From Siphlonurus alternatus (taxonomy: Eukaryota > Arthropoda > Insecta > Ephemeroptera > Siphlonuridae), in NCBI GenBank assembly GCA_949825025.1, contig OX463788.1, positions 34,087,078-34,151,077 on the forward strand: a stretch of DNA of 64,000 nucleotides, given 5' to 3'. Shown here one piece after another: positions 1 to 9,539 of this stretch. The translations under genes were made by a program, and so were the position numbers. Under the pieces are notes generated by a model. The model was not told the DNA's origin, did not search any database, and was given only the letters and a program-made list of their open reading frames with translations. How positions within the stretch are numbered: the stretch's first letter is position 1; every line of letters starts with the position of its first letter.

Positions 1-625
1 ATAATAAAATTACTATTAATTACTAGCATATTCATAGAGGCATCCACTTTGGCTGAGAGAGGGTGGTTGGGTATGAAGCATGGTCAGCATGACCAACACT
101 GCATGTCAGCACTGCTATTAGATGTCTTGCTAGCTTATATAATTGGTTCGTTCAGTGATTGTTGTTTTGATTTGAAGTATCCAGACTTAAAGGAAGTTTC
201 AAGAAAATTTCTTCAATGCCTGTACTGTGAATTTGAGCATTACATCAATAAATTACTGACTTAACTTAATAATTCCTGAATATCAAACAAAGACTAATTT
301 ACTTTAACAGTCCCCACACCCCACTCCTTCACCAACACACATACATTTTCTGTTCATGCCTCTTGTCAAAGTTTCATAATAATGAAGACCTGGACTTTTC
401 TTTATTGGATCCAATAAAGAAATCAAATGTGAAAAAAAAAGAAAGAGAGAGAGAGAGAGAGAAAATGAAGTATAAAAGCAAAATAGAATTAGTGAAAATC
501 TTAAAAAAAAAATAAAAAATAGAAACTTGGTAACTTTTTAATGTAAAATTATCTTGCAAGTCCTAATTTACAACACAAGCTGATACAGTACAGTAATAAT
601 AATTGTATTATTCATTGTGTTACAG
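1..625. other. Upstream flank or intron before the first mRpS33 coding exon
   Basis: No coding sequence is recognised here. The stretch is AT-rich, with a GA-repeat and A-rich patch near 430-520. The short palindromic string TTATTGGATCCAATAA near 400-416 recurs in similar form near 31139-31152. The segment ends with a plausible splice acceptor (TGTGTTACAG) at 625, so at least its 3' part is probably an intron between a non-coding 5' exon and the first coding exon of mRpS33. I could not identify that 5' exon or a promoter. Confidence 0.5.
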
Positions 626-915
626 TCAGCAGTATCAAGTCAGGCCAGTGACTGTTCAGTGGGGATGAGCAGCGCAGGATTAGGGCGTTACATAACGCTT
701 GCAGGGGCGGCAACATCATATGCTCGCCGCATCACTCGCCTGCGTAACCGCATTCTTGGCGAGGTTGCTCGCCCCACTCCCCTGCAGAGTCAGCGTGTAC
801 TGAAACTGCTGAGTGCCAAGCCCTTGCAGAAAGAGCCTGAAGTTGTGAGCTACTACCCTCGTCACGTCGAGACCTTCCAGCTAATGTTAAGACTCAGACA
901 CTACGGTCTCTTCCG
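626..915 (+). CDS. mRpS33: mRpS33, mitochondrial ribosomal protein S33, first coding exon
   Basis: Structural protein of the small subunit of the mitochondrial ribosome, acting in the matrix in translation of mtDNA-encoded proteins. The exon opens after an acceptor at 625. Coding starts at the ATG at 665, the only in-frame ATG between the acceptor and the conserved region, and gives 83 residues plus two bases. Family features seen: an arginine-rich helix (YARRITRLRNRILGEV), the GEVARPT stretch, the KLLSAKPL segment, the YYPRH motif and the RLRHYGLFR stretch. The human protein has the equivalent order GEVTRPT, YPNHH, LRFLGLYRDEHQD. The exon ends in phase 2 at a GTGAGT donor (916) and joins exactly to 39229-39331. 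The spliced protein is 117 residues, against 106 in human. The exon is clearly richer in G+C than its surroundings. Bases 626-664 would be 5' UTR. The identification is by motif recall, not by a database search. Confidence 0.9.
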
Positions 916-1572
916 GTGAGTACATAGGCCTTTTAGTTGGTTAACTATCATTCTATTTTATGTAAAATACAATACTCTGTAGCATACCATACTACCTGTA
1001 CCAATTAGTCCAACACTATTTACTGAAGTACAATACTGTAATATAAGGATTGTAATGTCATAGACAATACTATACAGTTAATATAATATATGCATGAAAA
1101 AAGAAAATTGAATGGCATAAGTGAAGGCTGGAATATCCACTAAGTGTTTGTTTGCCAAGCTCATTGAGCTCGCATGAAAGGGCTGCAAGAGGCAACTGCT
1201 AATCCGAGCACAGATGAAATGTCTCACATATACCCTTCTCCTCTCTGCTGCTGTTTCATATTTTATGCTGTGTTGCCACATCGTGCGACCTAAAGCTTGG
1301 CGGGAGAACACTTGGTGGATACTCCAGCACTCACTCGCTCAGTGTCCCAATCTTTTTGATGTTAAATGTCATTATAATTTTTTACTCGGTAGATTGTTGA
1401 CAATATGCAAGTCATCTAATATTGTCTACTAGAAACACATGAGCTTTATGACTTGGTGTTAAGGTTCAAATTTCTAGTACAAAAATAATTTGTCAAGTGC
1501 AAGTTAGTCACGATCAGAAGTAAAATTAAAAAAATAATAATAATAATCTTTATCTTCAACATTCACCATTGT

Positions 1573-1634
1573 TACATCAAGTCTCTAGATGTAAAATAGT
1601 AACAAATTACTTACCCATCAAGAGACTTGATATG
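1573..1634. repeat. Short imperfect hairpin
   Basis: ATCAAGTCTCTAGATG (about 1575-1590) pairs with CATCAAGAGACTTGAT (about 1617-1632) around a loop of about 26 bases. Weaker complementarity extends outward (CATTGTT on the left, AACAATG on the right). The size and loop would suit a small hairpin RNA, but AT-rich sequence makes chance hairpins common. Confidence 0.35.
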
Positions 1635-2550
1635 ACAACAATAACAATGATCAAGTTTTTCTTTTACAAACTTTCAATTCAAAAAAAGTGCTCATGACTT
1701 TTGTATTGTTTACCAGCAATATTCACCTAGCATAGTGTACTTTCACAATGTAATAAGACTGTGTTGAAAATATTTGGCATATATGTATATTACTGTATAT
1801 ATTATATGCAAACTGTGCTTATAACTTGTTCATTTCTGTCATAAAATGAGCAAAGCTAGTAAAGATGTGGATTTCTTAACGGTACGAGCTCATTCTAGGC
1901 TTATAGTGACATAAGTGTATGGCCCCCAATCTAAATACAGTGTATGCATAGATTTTGATGTGGCTCTGTATTGGATACTATCAAGACATTATTTCATTTT
2001 TCTTTTATATTTATTTAAGAACAGTAGGGAGTAGTGCTGGCAAAAATGCCAGTTGTAGTGAATATCAAAGTGGTAGCGAAAAAAGCTTCAAGTCCATTGT
2101 TAAAATATTTCTCAACATCCTCCAATTTTTAGAAAAATAGCTGGATTTGAGGCTTTCCTAAATTATTTTGCCAAAGGACTAGAAGTTGTTATACGACCAT
2201 AAAAATGTTATTAGTTATCAAAAACCATCCCAGATGGAGTGTCATTGGCAACTCGGTAAATTCAGTACAGTTTATGATTGTGTTAACTGAACACTCCCTT
2301 GCCTACTTCATATTCATGTATCTTCAGAGCAGTGGTAAGCAGCAGTAGAGGAGAAAGTTTAAACTTTTGCAATAGAGGCTTCAAGTTAGCGCGTCATTTG
2401 TGTTAGCTCATTTGTGTGCTAAGGTCCATCTTGCACTTGAAAATGAAGCAAAGTTTTTTTTTTTTTACTTTTCTCGGTTATATATATGACGTAAAAAATC
2501 TAATTCTTCAATTATCAACTTATTTTTCAGTTTGGATCAATGTTCCGTTA

Positions 2551-2972
2551 AGGTTAAGGGCATTGGGTGTAGCACCGGTAGTTGGCAGCACTGACGTATC
2601 TTCACCATGTTAATTTTTTATCATTGCTCCTCGGTGTAATTTTTATGCTAGAGCTAAGCTGATTGCTGTAGTATCAAGATAATTAGTAGCCCAAGTGCAC
2701 AATTTGGCTAAATAAAGCCTGATTTAAAGAAAAGTATTTTTTAGTAATTTTTTAAATTTACATGCATTTTTCTAAAATATAAAAAAAATACTTTTCTTTA
2801 AATCAGGCTTTATTTAGCCAAATTGTGCACTTGGGCTACTAATTATCTTGATACTACAGCAATCAGCTTAGCTCTAGCATAAAAATTACTCCGAGGAGCA
2901 ATGATCAAAAATTAACACGGTGAAGATACGTCAGTGTTGCCAACTACCGGTGTTACACCCAATGCCCTTAAG
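2551..2972. mobile_element. Long foldback (palindromic) MITE
   Basis: The left arm (about 2551-2740) and right arm (about 2790-2972) are near-perfect reverse complements of about 185 bases, around an AT-rich loop of about 50 bases. Readable landmarks are TTAAGGGCATTGGGTGTA on the left against TACACCCAATGCCCTTAA on the right, and GGCTAAATAAAGCCTGATTT against its complement. The few mismatches suggest recent formation or gene conversion between the arms. There is no coding capacity and no clear target-site duplication, so the superfamily is not assigned. Confidence 0.75.
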
Positions 2973-3037
2973 GAATTTTCCCTAAAAATCTTCTTGATAG
3001 TAAAAAATTTTATTTAGTTTTTTTTTTTTTTTTTTTT

Positions 3038-3110
3038 TTACATAGGTTTAGATAGGATAGTGGGAAGACCAAAATATCACCTGACTTGAAGCCCCTATAC
3101 AGTATGCTTT
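3038..3110. repeat. Dispersed repeat fragment, first copy
   Basis: After a T-rich run, the stretch around ATAGGTTTAGATAGGA followed by GTGGGAA recurs at 36378-36440, and in both places a C-rich run and an A-rich run lie close by. It is probably the end of a retroelement, of unknown family. Confidence 0.4.
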
Positions 3111-3182
3111 ATAATTGAGATCCCCCCTCCCCCCCCCCCCCACGCGAAAAAAAATGAAGTGTCGGTAATAATAATAATAATA

Positions 3183-3640
3183 AAACTGTGGGCATCCAGC
3201 TACGGGATGAGCGTAGGCTCTTCTCTGGCTCGTGGTACATGTCCCCCCGCGCTCAGGAAGGACATGCGGGTTGGGGGTTGCCTTGCGAGTGTGACCTCTG
3301 GCCCGTAGCCTGTGGTTCTTGAACCACAGGGCGGCCAGGGCATTGGTTTGGGAAGCCCAAGATGCATCCCCACCTCTAAGTGCCCTGGTTAAAGGCATCC
3401 AGCACCCAAAAGTGCTAGCGGAAATGTGTCCCACCGCGCCTAGGAGAGGACCTGCCCGAAAGGCTGTGTGATGGGCTATTTGCGGGTGGACCCGGGAAGC
3501 CCTCATTGCCCGCAGCTGAGTAGGAGACGCTGGATCGTAACATCACCAACAGGATCAGCGGGCGCCTTCATCTTGGCCCAATTGGGCCCGGTGCTGGCGC
3601 TTAAAAACCCCAACTAAGTTGGGAGTTAAATCAACCATAA
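3183..3640. repeat. GC-rich island, probable retroelement fragment
   Basis: About 450 bases have base composition quite unlike the surrounding AT-rich DNA, running from just after an AAT microsatellite to ACCCCAACTAAGTTGGGAG followed by another AAT-rich tail. The largest open frame (minus strand, 3048-3506) resembles no family I recognise and looks incidental. Sharp edges plus a short-repeat tail on the right suggest a LINE 5'/3' segment or a SINE inserted on the plus strand. The family is not identified. Confidence 0.4.
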
Positions 3641-3813
3641 TAATAATATTTATTTATTTGGGATCAATTACATTGTAGGGAATAGGGGAAAAAATAAATA
3701 AATAATAGCAACAACATAATAACCCAAATTGGTGAATATAATAGGCTAAGGAGCCTATACACATAGAGCGAACATCATTCACCACACATCAGAAAAACTG
3801 CATCGTCAAAAGT

Positions 3814-3844
<31 letters not shown>

Positions 3845-4200
3845 TTAAAATAAATATTTAACACATAAAAATTAATACATAAAACGTACAAGTCAATATC
3901 ACATGATAGAATCAGACAGGCAGTGGAAATCTTACAGCTTCAGGTAATGCATTGTATGCCTTTTCAACTCTAGGAAACAGGGAAGACAAGTACACTGCTT
4001 TGCCCCTAGGTGTAACTAAAATAGAACTTTATTATATTGAGTTGGAATTCTAGTTTATGTCGAGTTTAATGCGATTCTGAGGGATATTCTTTTAAATAAT
4101 CCTAGAGCAACATTATTTTTCTGATTAAGTTTCTTCGTAATTATTAAGAACTTTCTCTCAACCCTCTACTATACTCTGCATGATGTCAAATTGTTAAAAT
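3640..4200 (-). mobile_element. Degenerate LINE 3'-end remnant (weak)
   Basis: Read on the minus strand, the stretch near 3940-3970 gives a short peptide like KAYNALPEAVR. This resembles the extreme C-terminus of many jockey/CR1-type LINE ORF2 proteins, where a W/YN-S/A-LP motif precedes the stop. It is followed by an AT-rich presumed 3' UTR with TTTATTTATTTGGG near 3650. A (TA)n tract at about 3816-3844 interrupts it. The evidence is weak and the boundaries are approximate. Confidence 0.3.
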
Positions 4201-4245
4201 TGCAAACGACCTAATGAGGGCATAAATCAATATGCAATCAATGAA

Positions 4246-4246
4246 T

Positions 4247-4300
<54 letters not shown>
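4246..4300. repeat. (CA)n/(TA)n microsatellite
   Basis: A short CACACA run is followed directly by about 20 TA units. Confidence 0.9.
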
Positions 4301-4302
<2 letters not shown>

Positions 4303-4423
4303 AAAAATTATTTAGTCCCTTCCTAGTCTTACTAGTTGTCATTTGCAGATCCTTCATAAACTTAAAATCTGCAGGAACATAAGAATTTTAAGGGCATTTT
4401 TTTTTTTTTTTTTTTTTATGTGC

Positions 4424-5087
4424 AATGGACAACATACATGAAAAAATTTTATTGCAGAAATGAATAGAAGGTACCAAATTATGCTACTCTGAATTTTTCC
4501 ACATTTTTTTGAGACCCGGAACTATTTTTAAATAATGGACAACATACATGAAAATTTTTTATTGCAGAAATGAATAGAAGGTACCAAATTATGCTACTCT
4601 GAATTTTTTCAGATTTTTTTGAGACCCAGAACTATTTTTAAATAAATATTGAAAGTGCGGCCACGCCCCCTGGAGGCGTCAATAGGCGTCCAGTCTCTAT
4701 CCTTTTTATTAAGGCTGCAGGGGTGCCAACTAAAATCACAGGACTTTCAATAATTATTTAAAAATAGTTCCGGGTCTCAAAAAAATCTGAAAAAATTCAG
4801 AGTAGCATAATTTGGTACCCTCTATTCATTTCTGCAATAAAATTTTTTCATACAGTATGTTGTCCATTATTGGAAGTCCTGCGATTTCAGTTGGCACCCC
4901 TGCAGCCTTAATAAAAAGGATATAGACTAGACGCCTATTGACGCCTCCAGGGGGCGTGGCCGCACTTTCAATAATTATTTAAAAATAGTTCTGGGTCTCA
5001 AAAAAAGCTGAAAAAATTCAGAGTAGCATAATTTGGTACCCTCTATTCATTTCTGCAATAAAAAAAATTCATGTATGTTGTCCATTA
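4424..5087. mobile_element. Nested cluster of one palindromic MITE family
   Basis: Three pieces of the same element abut. A terminal piece of about 110 bases (4424-4533) is followed by a full element (4534-4868, about 335 bases), then a piece in inverted orientation (about 4869-5087). The element ends read AATGGACAACATACATGAAA and its complement. The terminal inverted repeats are about 110 bases and include GGTACCAAATTATGC and GAGACCC. The unique centre carries GTGCGGCCACGCCCCC and GGCTGCAGGGGTGCCAACT. A clean single copy lies at 30699-31029. There is no coding capacity and no convincing target duplication. Confidence 0.8.
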
Positions 5088-5124
5088 ATGTAGCTCTGTC
5101 AGGTGCAACTCTGACAATGTTCAC

Positions 5125-5138
5125 AATTATTTATATAT

Positions 5139-5209
<71 letters not shown>

Positions 5210-5212
5210 TCA
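5125..5212. repeat. (ATTT)n microsatellite
   Basis: About 20 uninterrupted ATTT/TTTA units directly follow the MITE cluster. Similar tracts occur at about 9472-9535, 22828-22917 and 43548-43620. Confidence 0.9.
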
Positions 5213-5858
5213 TTTCACCACAGCATTTCATACCATTAATGTGAAGTGTCAAACATAAAAATAAAACAAGTTAGTTAAAATAAGTTAGTCTTGTATTCGG
5301 TGTTTTTTTATTGCTTCTATTAATATGTTAGAAATACCAGCTCTTTTTTTCCCTAACAGCTATACACGCATGAATGCAAATTATGTAAACAATTATCTTC
5401 CTAATATATTACTTTATTTAATCTCATTTGACCACATGTCGTCAGAACATTATTTCCTGACGAGCTGGCTTTTCCAAACAGGTAAACTTATTATCGCTGT
5501 GAGTTTCCCCTATCTCTCTCTGCATGGTTTCTAGTCCTGGATACGTTTTAGTTCACAGGGCACCGTCTTATTTTTTTTTTAAATCTTGTCTTTTTGTTCG
5601 GGGGGCGGGGGAGTGAAAAAACTACTGGTTATTGAGTTTTTTTCCGTTTACTTTTCATGTAACATGCACGTGGTTTGAAGACTTTGAAGATTTAAATTCC
5701 GTGCAGTCTGTACTTCGATAGCGGCCGATCGTTAATACATACACTGTATAGTGTATACGATCTCAGATACGTAATTAAGTAATATTCGATCCACTTTTCG
5801 TCATCTCGAATCCATTTAGCTTCAAACTCGAGAAGGTCAGTAGCGCCACAGTGCGCAT
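5213..5858. other. AT-rich intronic DNA, nothing recognised
   Basis: No coding similarity, no repeat shared with other parts of the window and no clear inverted repeat were seen. Short open frames here look random. Confidence 0.5.
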
Positions 5859-5880
5859 TAATATATATATATATATATAT

Positions 5881-6869
5881 TATTAGTCTTTTATTAAACA
5901 CAAAAAGTGTACATACAACATAGTATTACAAATATATATTCATTATAAAATAACACTGTAATAGAACACACAAAACACACATACAAACCATATATAATAG
6001 TTACAGAATAATAGAGAATGATAATAAAAAAATTGAATTGATAATAAAAGAATATAAAATAAAATAACAGATGATATTAACAGCCTGTTACATCATAATA
6101 TATCAAATATATAAGCACATATATAAAACAAAATATGACATAGAAAATAAATAGAATAAAAAACTTATTGCTCAATTGCTATTCAAAATATAGACTATAT
6201 GAAGTCTCCCTTGGCATAATCGCTGATAGATTTAATTCTAGATTTACAGATATTTAAATGATATTGGCTACAATATTCATTACATAATTTACATACACAG
6301 GATTGTTCAGCTTTATGATAACCAGAGCATTTACAGATTAGATGATGGAAGCCGTGAACAGCTTGGCGAGTTAAGACATTTCTAACATTGGATCTATCCA
6401 ATTGGGGCAGACACCAATATTTACTTGTCATAGCATCAGTGCTGTAAAACTCAGAATTAATATCCTGAGCTTTTTGATTCCTGACAGCTAGAAAATTGGA
6501 ATATTGTTCTGTCATTGGAAGTTTAAACATTTCTTTGATTTCTGTAATAAAATAATTGGAATCTATCAGTTTATAGGCCAGTCTAGTTTCGGTAAATTTT
6601 GACAGACACAATAGTCTTTTAACAAACATAGCTTTTACTGATTCTAATTTATCAAAGTCGGATACAGATAAATGAGGCCATACGATTTCAATACTATAAG
6701 TGGCCACAGGGGCGACTTTTAAATTGAATAGTTTGAGCCCTGTTTTGACGGATAGACCAGACAGACCTGAGATAGTGTACATAACAGTGATAGCATTCTT
6801 ACATCTTTCTGTTATATGTCTAGAAAAAGAGAGCCCTGTCATTTGAAGTACTATGCCGAGATATTTAAA

Positions 6870-6880
<11 letters not shown>
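5881..6880 (-). pseudogene. 5'-truncated non-LTR retrotransposon (LINE), ORF2 C-terminus
   Basis: Remnant of a LINE reverse-transcriptase polyprotein on the minus strand. The open stretch (stop near 6195, readable from about 6875) begins with SFKYLGIVLQ, the FKYLG motif after the RT palm in LINE ORF2 proteins. It runs about 225 residues through the C-terminal region and contains a cysteine/histidine cluster (CKCSGYH, CVCKLCNEYC, HLNIC) like the zinc-knuckle-type tails of jockey/R1/I-group elements. The palm with its catalytic aspartates is absent: a (TA)n tract at about 6870-6902 marks the 5' truncation. The AT-rich 3' UTR extends to about 5881 and contains TTTTATTAAACACAAAAAGT. The 3' tail recurs at 53408-53812. 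It is not functional as it stands; the exact clade is uncertain. Confidence 0.7.
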
Positions 6881-6902
<22 letters not shown>

Positions 6903-6904
<2 letters not shown>

Positions 6905-7238
6905 ATATATTTAACCTGGTGAAAAAAGTATGCAATTTTTATAAAAAATAATGAAACGAAATTTAAACTCGAAATAAGTTGTGACAATTTATTTATTTAT
7001 TTTTATTTTATTTATTTATTATTATTATTATTTTTTTTTTTTTAAGTTGAAGACAAAATCCAGATTTAGTACTCAAATTACTGAATTTGGTATCAAATTC
7101 TAGTATACTAAATATTTTTAGGCTAATTATGCTAAGTTGCTCCTACTGTGTGTGTATGATATATTATGATGTATATTTATGATTTTATTATTACGTATTT
7201 TTTTTATACATTTATATTATGTGTGTAGTGATAGGGGA
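6903..7238. other. AT-rich spacer
   Basis: Contains short ATTT and ATT runs (about 6990-7045) and nothing else I can recognise. Confidence 0.5.
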
Positions 7239-8158
7239 TTAACCCATTATAGCCCAGCGTACCCATATGGGTACATTTTGGGCCGACCCCTAATTGGAGG
7301 TATGGGAGTTCCTCAGGGTACTGACATTAGACTTTTTAGGGTATGATAAACGGAATTTGTCAAATAAATTTTCAGGGTACTTGGTTAAACATACAGGTCA
7401 TCTAAATATATGAGGCATGTATCCTGAGGGCATATCAGGGTCCTCAGGGTACCCTGAGGGAACAGGTATAAGCCCATCACATAAAAATCTGAAAAAAATA
7501 ATTTAGACCATTAAAAATATGAAATTTAAAATGGTGATACTGAAAGGTCGTATCCAGCAACCTTTGACCCTGAATGTAACCTGAACATTTTCAATTTAAA
7601 ATAAAGAGCATTTTAAATGTCAAATTCGAACTCGCAATGTCCAACTTAGTAGGATTTAATACTTAGTATGTCTCTGTGGTGTTATTTTGGACTTGACCCT
7701 TTTTCAGGGTCAAGAAGACCCTGACCTTGGTACTATCATAGAAAATTGAGTGATACATCTTTCTATACTAATTTGACCCTTCTGAATTCATTTTTCAAGT
7801 TATAAATGCTCTAGAAGCACATTAAAAGTATTTCAGGGTCAACTCAGGGTCAAGGAGGAAGGACCTTTTCAAAGTCATATTTGGTTTTGAAGTGTATTGA
7901 AGTAACCATATCCAAAATTTTGACAAAAATTCTAGACATTTTTTGCTCCGAAAACCGTTGCACCCTGGAGCCCTTCCTGACCCTGAAAAAGGGTGTGAGA
8001 CATTTCAGGTACAATATTCCTAAAGAACAAGGTTGGTCCTATGCCCTGTTCAAGTTTAAAAGCTCTAGGTCAAAAAAGAGGCCCACAATATTTTTTCAAA
8101 GTTAGTCAATTTAATGGCCAAATTTTAGTAGAAAAAAGGCTGGGCTGTAATGGGTTAA
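7239..8158. mobile_element. piggyBac-like non-autonomous element (TTAA target)
   Basis: TTAA lies at both ends (7239-7242 and 8155-8158). Just inside are terminal inverted repeats CCCATTATAGCCCAGC (7243-7258) and GCTGGGCTGTAATGGG (8139-8154), matching at 15 of 16 positions. A TTAA duplication followed by CCC is the hallmark of piggyBac-type ends. No transposase frame is present, so this would be a deletion derivative or MITE of about 0.9 kb. A 16-base perfect palindrome (GTACCCATATGGGTAC, 7259-7274) abuts the left repeat. The interior holds many copies of a (C)AGGGTC(A) word in both orientations. Confidence 0.8.
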
Positions 8159-8382
8159 GGTGCCATTATATAATATAACTTATTTATGGTATAATTTTGT
8201 CTCCCTCATGTTTGGCCGGGATCTACATTTGATAATTTTTATTTTATTTAAATTAATAGGTTCTTGATTGCATGGTTGAAGTTTGTGTCAAGGCCTGGTG
8301 GTTCACTGATTCATGGTCGCTGCTGCTGCATATAATTCAAAGCGGAGGAGACGTCAGCGGGAGATCGGGAGACGACTTTTAC

Positions 8383-9116
8383 CAGGGCAGTCTCCTACAG
8401 GCCGTCTCACATGGATTTTCGACTGTCATCTCTGATATTAGTCGGCCGGATTTTTAAAAGTAAATGGGCCCTCCGTGTAAGAAAATATTTATTTTAAAAT
8501 ATTTACGTGGAAAATTGAAAGTAAATTGTAGTCTGATGTACATGAATTATTTTTTTCTACACACTGTTATTTTTATTTATTTGATAAATATCATACTTTT
8601 CGAGAAAAACGCAAGGCGGGAACTGAGTTATAACTTATAAGTCTAGTAATATAGTATGACGTCACAGAATATCAAAACCACAAATAAACAGAAAATCAAC
8701 ATTCATAAATATTTTGATTATAGGAATTAACTTGATTTGATGTTAAAATAATGTAAATATTCACATTAAGGTAGAGTCCAATTCCACAGTCATGCAAAAT
8801 ATATATAAAGTCTATACTACGTCATCGCTTTAGAAATGGGCTTAGACTTTTTTTATACTAGTCGTCCGGTTTATAAAAGTCATATTTAAACGTATTAATA
8901 TTATTTTTGTGGGTAAAAAAAAGTTGTTGAGCAATATTAGACTCTATGAGCATTTACTTACTTTTAATTTCAAATCTCTAGATACCGTGAAATCGCCATA
9001 ATCCGGGCGCAAAGTGAGGTCTCTCTCCCGTAAGAATGCATGTAAACCGGCTGCTCAGTCGGCCGACTAATAAAAAGAGTGGTGGGGGGTAAGACGGCCT
9101 GTAGCAGACTGCCCTG
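8383..9116. mobile_element. hAT-like non-autonomous DNA transposon with 7-bp target duplication
   Basis: The ends CAGGGCAGTCTCCTACAGGC (from 8383) and the complement of GCCTGTAGCAGACTGCCCTG (to 9116) form inverted repeats of about 26 bases. CTTTTAC directly flanks both sides (8376-8382 and 9117-9123). Subterminal AGTCGGCCGG and CAGTCGGCCGACTA words face each other inside the ends. The 734-bp interior has no transposase. A CAGGG start with a 7-8 bp duplication fits the hAT superfamily best; P-type ends remain possible. Confidence 0.75.
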
Positions 9117-9471
9117 CTTTTACATATATATTTTATTATAATTATTTAAAATTTAAGGTTGGTGATGAAAAATTTGATCAATCCATATTCCGCATTTTTT
9201 ATTCTTTCATTTCTAGCAAACATGGAAACATTGAATGTCTACATCGGTATTAATGCACATTATAACGTGCTGCCCGTATAATTTTGTCGTCAAATCAGTA
9301 ATCTATTCTTTTTTTATTTTCTTTTTTTTTTTTTTTTTATTAGTAATTTTCCTTCTACACCAATCAAGATTACATTTCGTAGTCTTATCGATTAAAAAGT
9401 TACATAATATATTATATTCTTCAAGACCAATAACTTTAAAAAACATTATAATTTCCAAAACATTTTATTTT

Positions 9472-9477
9472 ATTTGT

Positions 9478-9520
<43 letters not shown>

Positions 9521-9535
9521 TTTGTTTATTTATTA
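9472..9535. repeat. (TTTA)n microsatellite
   Basis: About 15 units, lightly interrupted by TTTG. Confidence 0.9.
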
Positions 9536-9539
9536 TTTT

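Noticed and set aside
3048..3506. 152-residue open frame on the minus strand
   Set aside because: It lies in the GC-rich island, reads through a TTA/TAT repeat as polytyrosine, has no recognisable motif, and several other frames are open in the same stretch.
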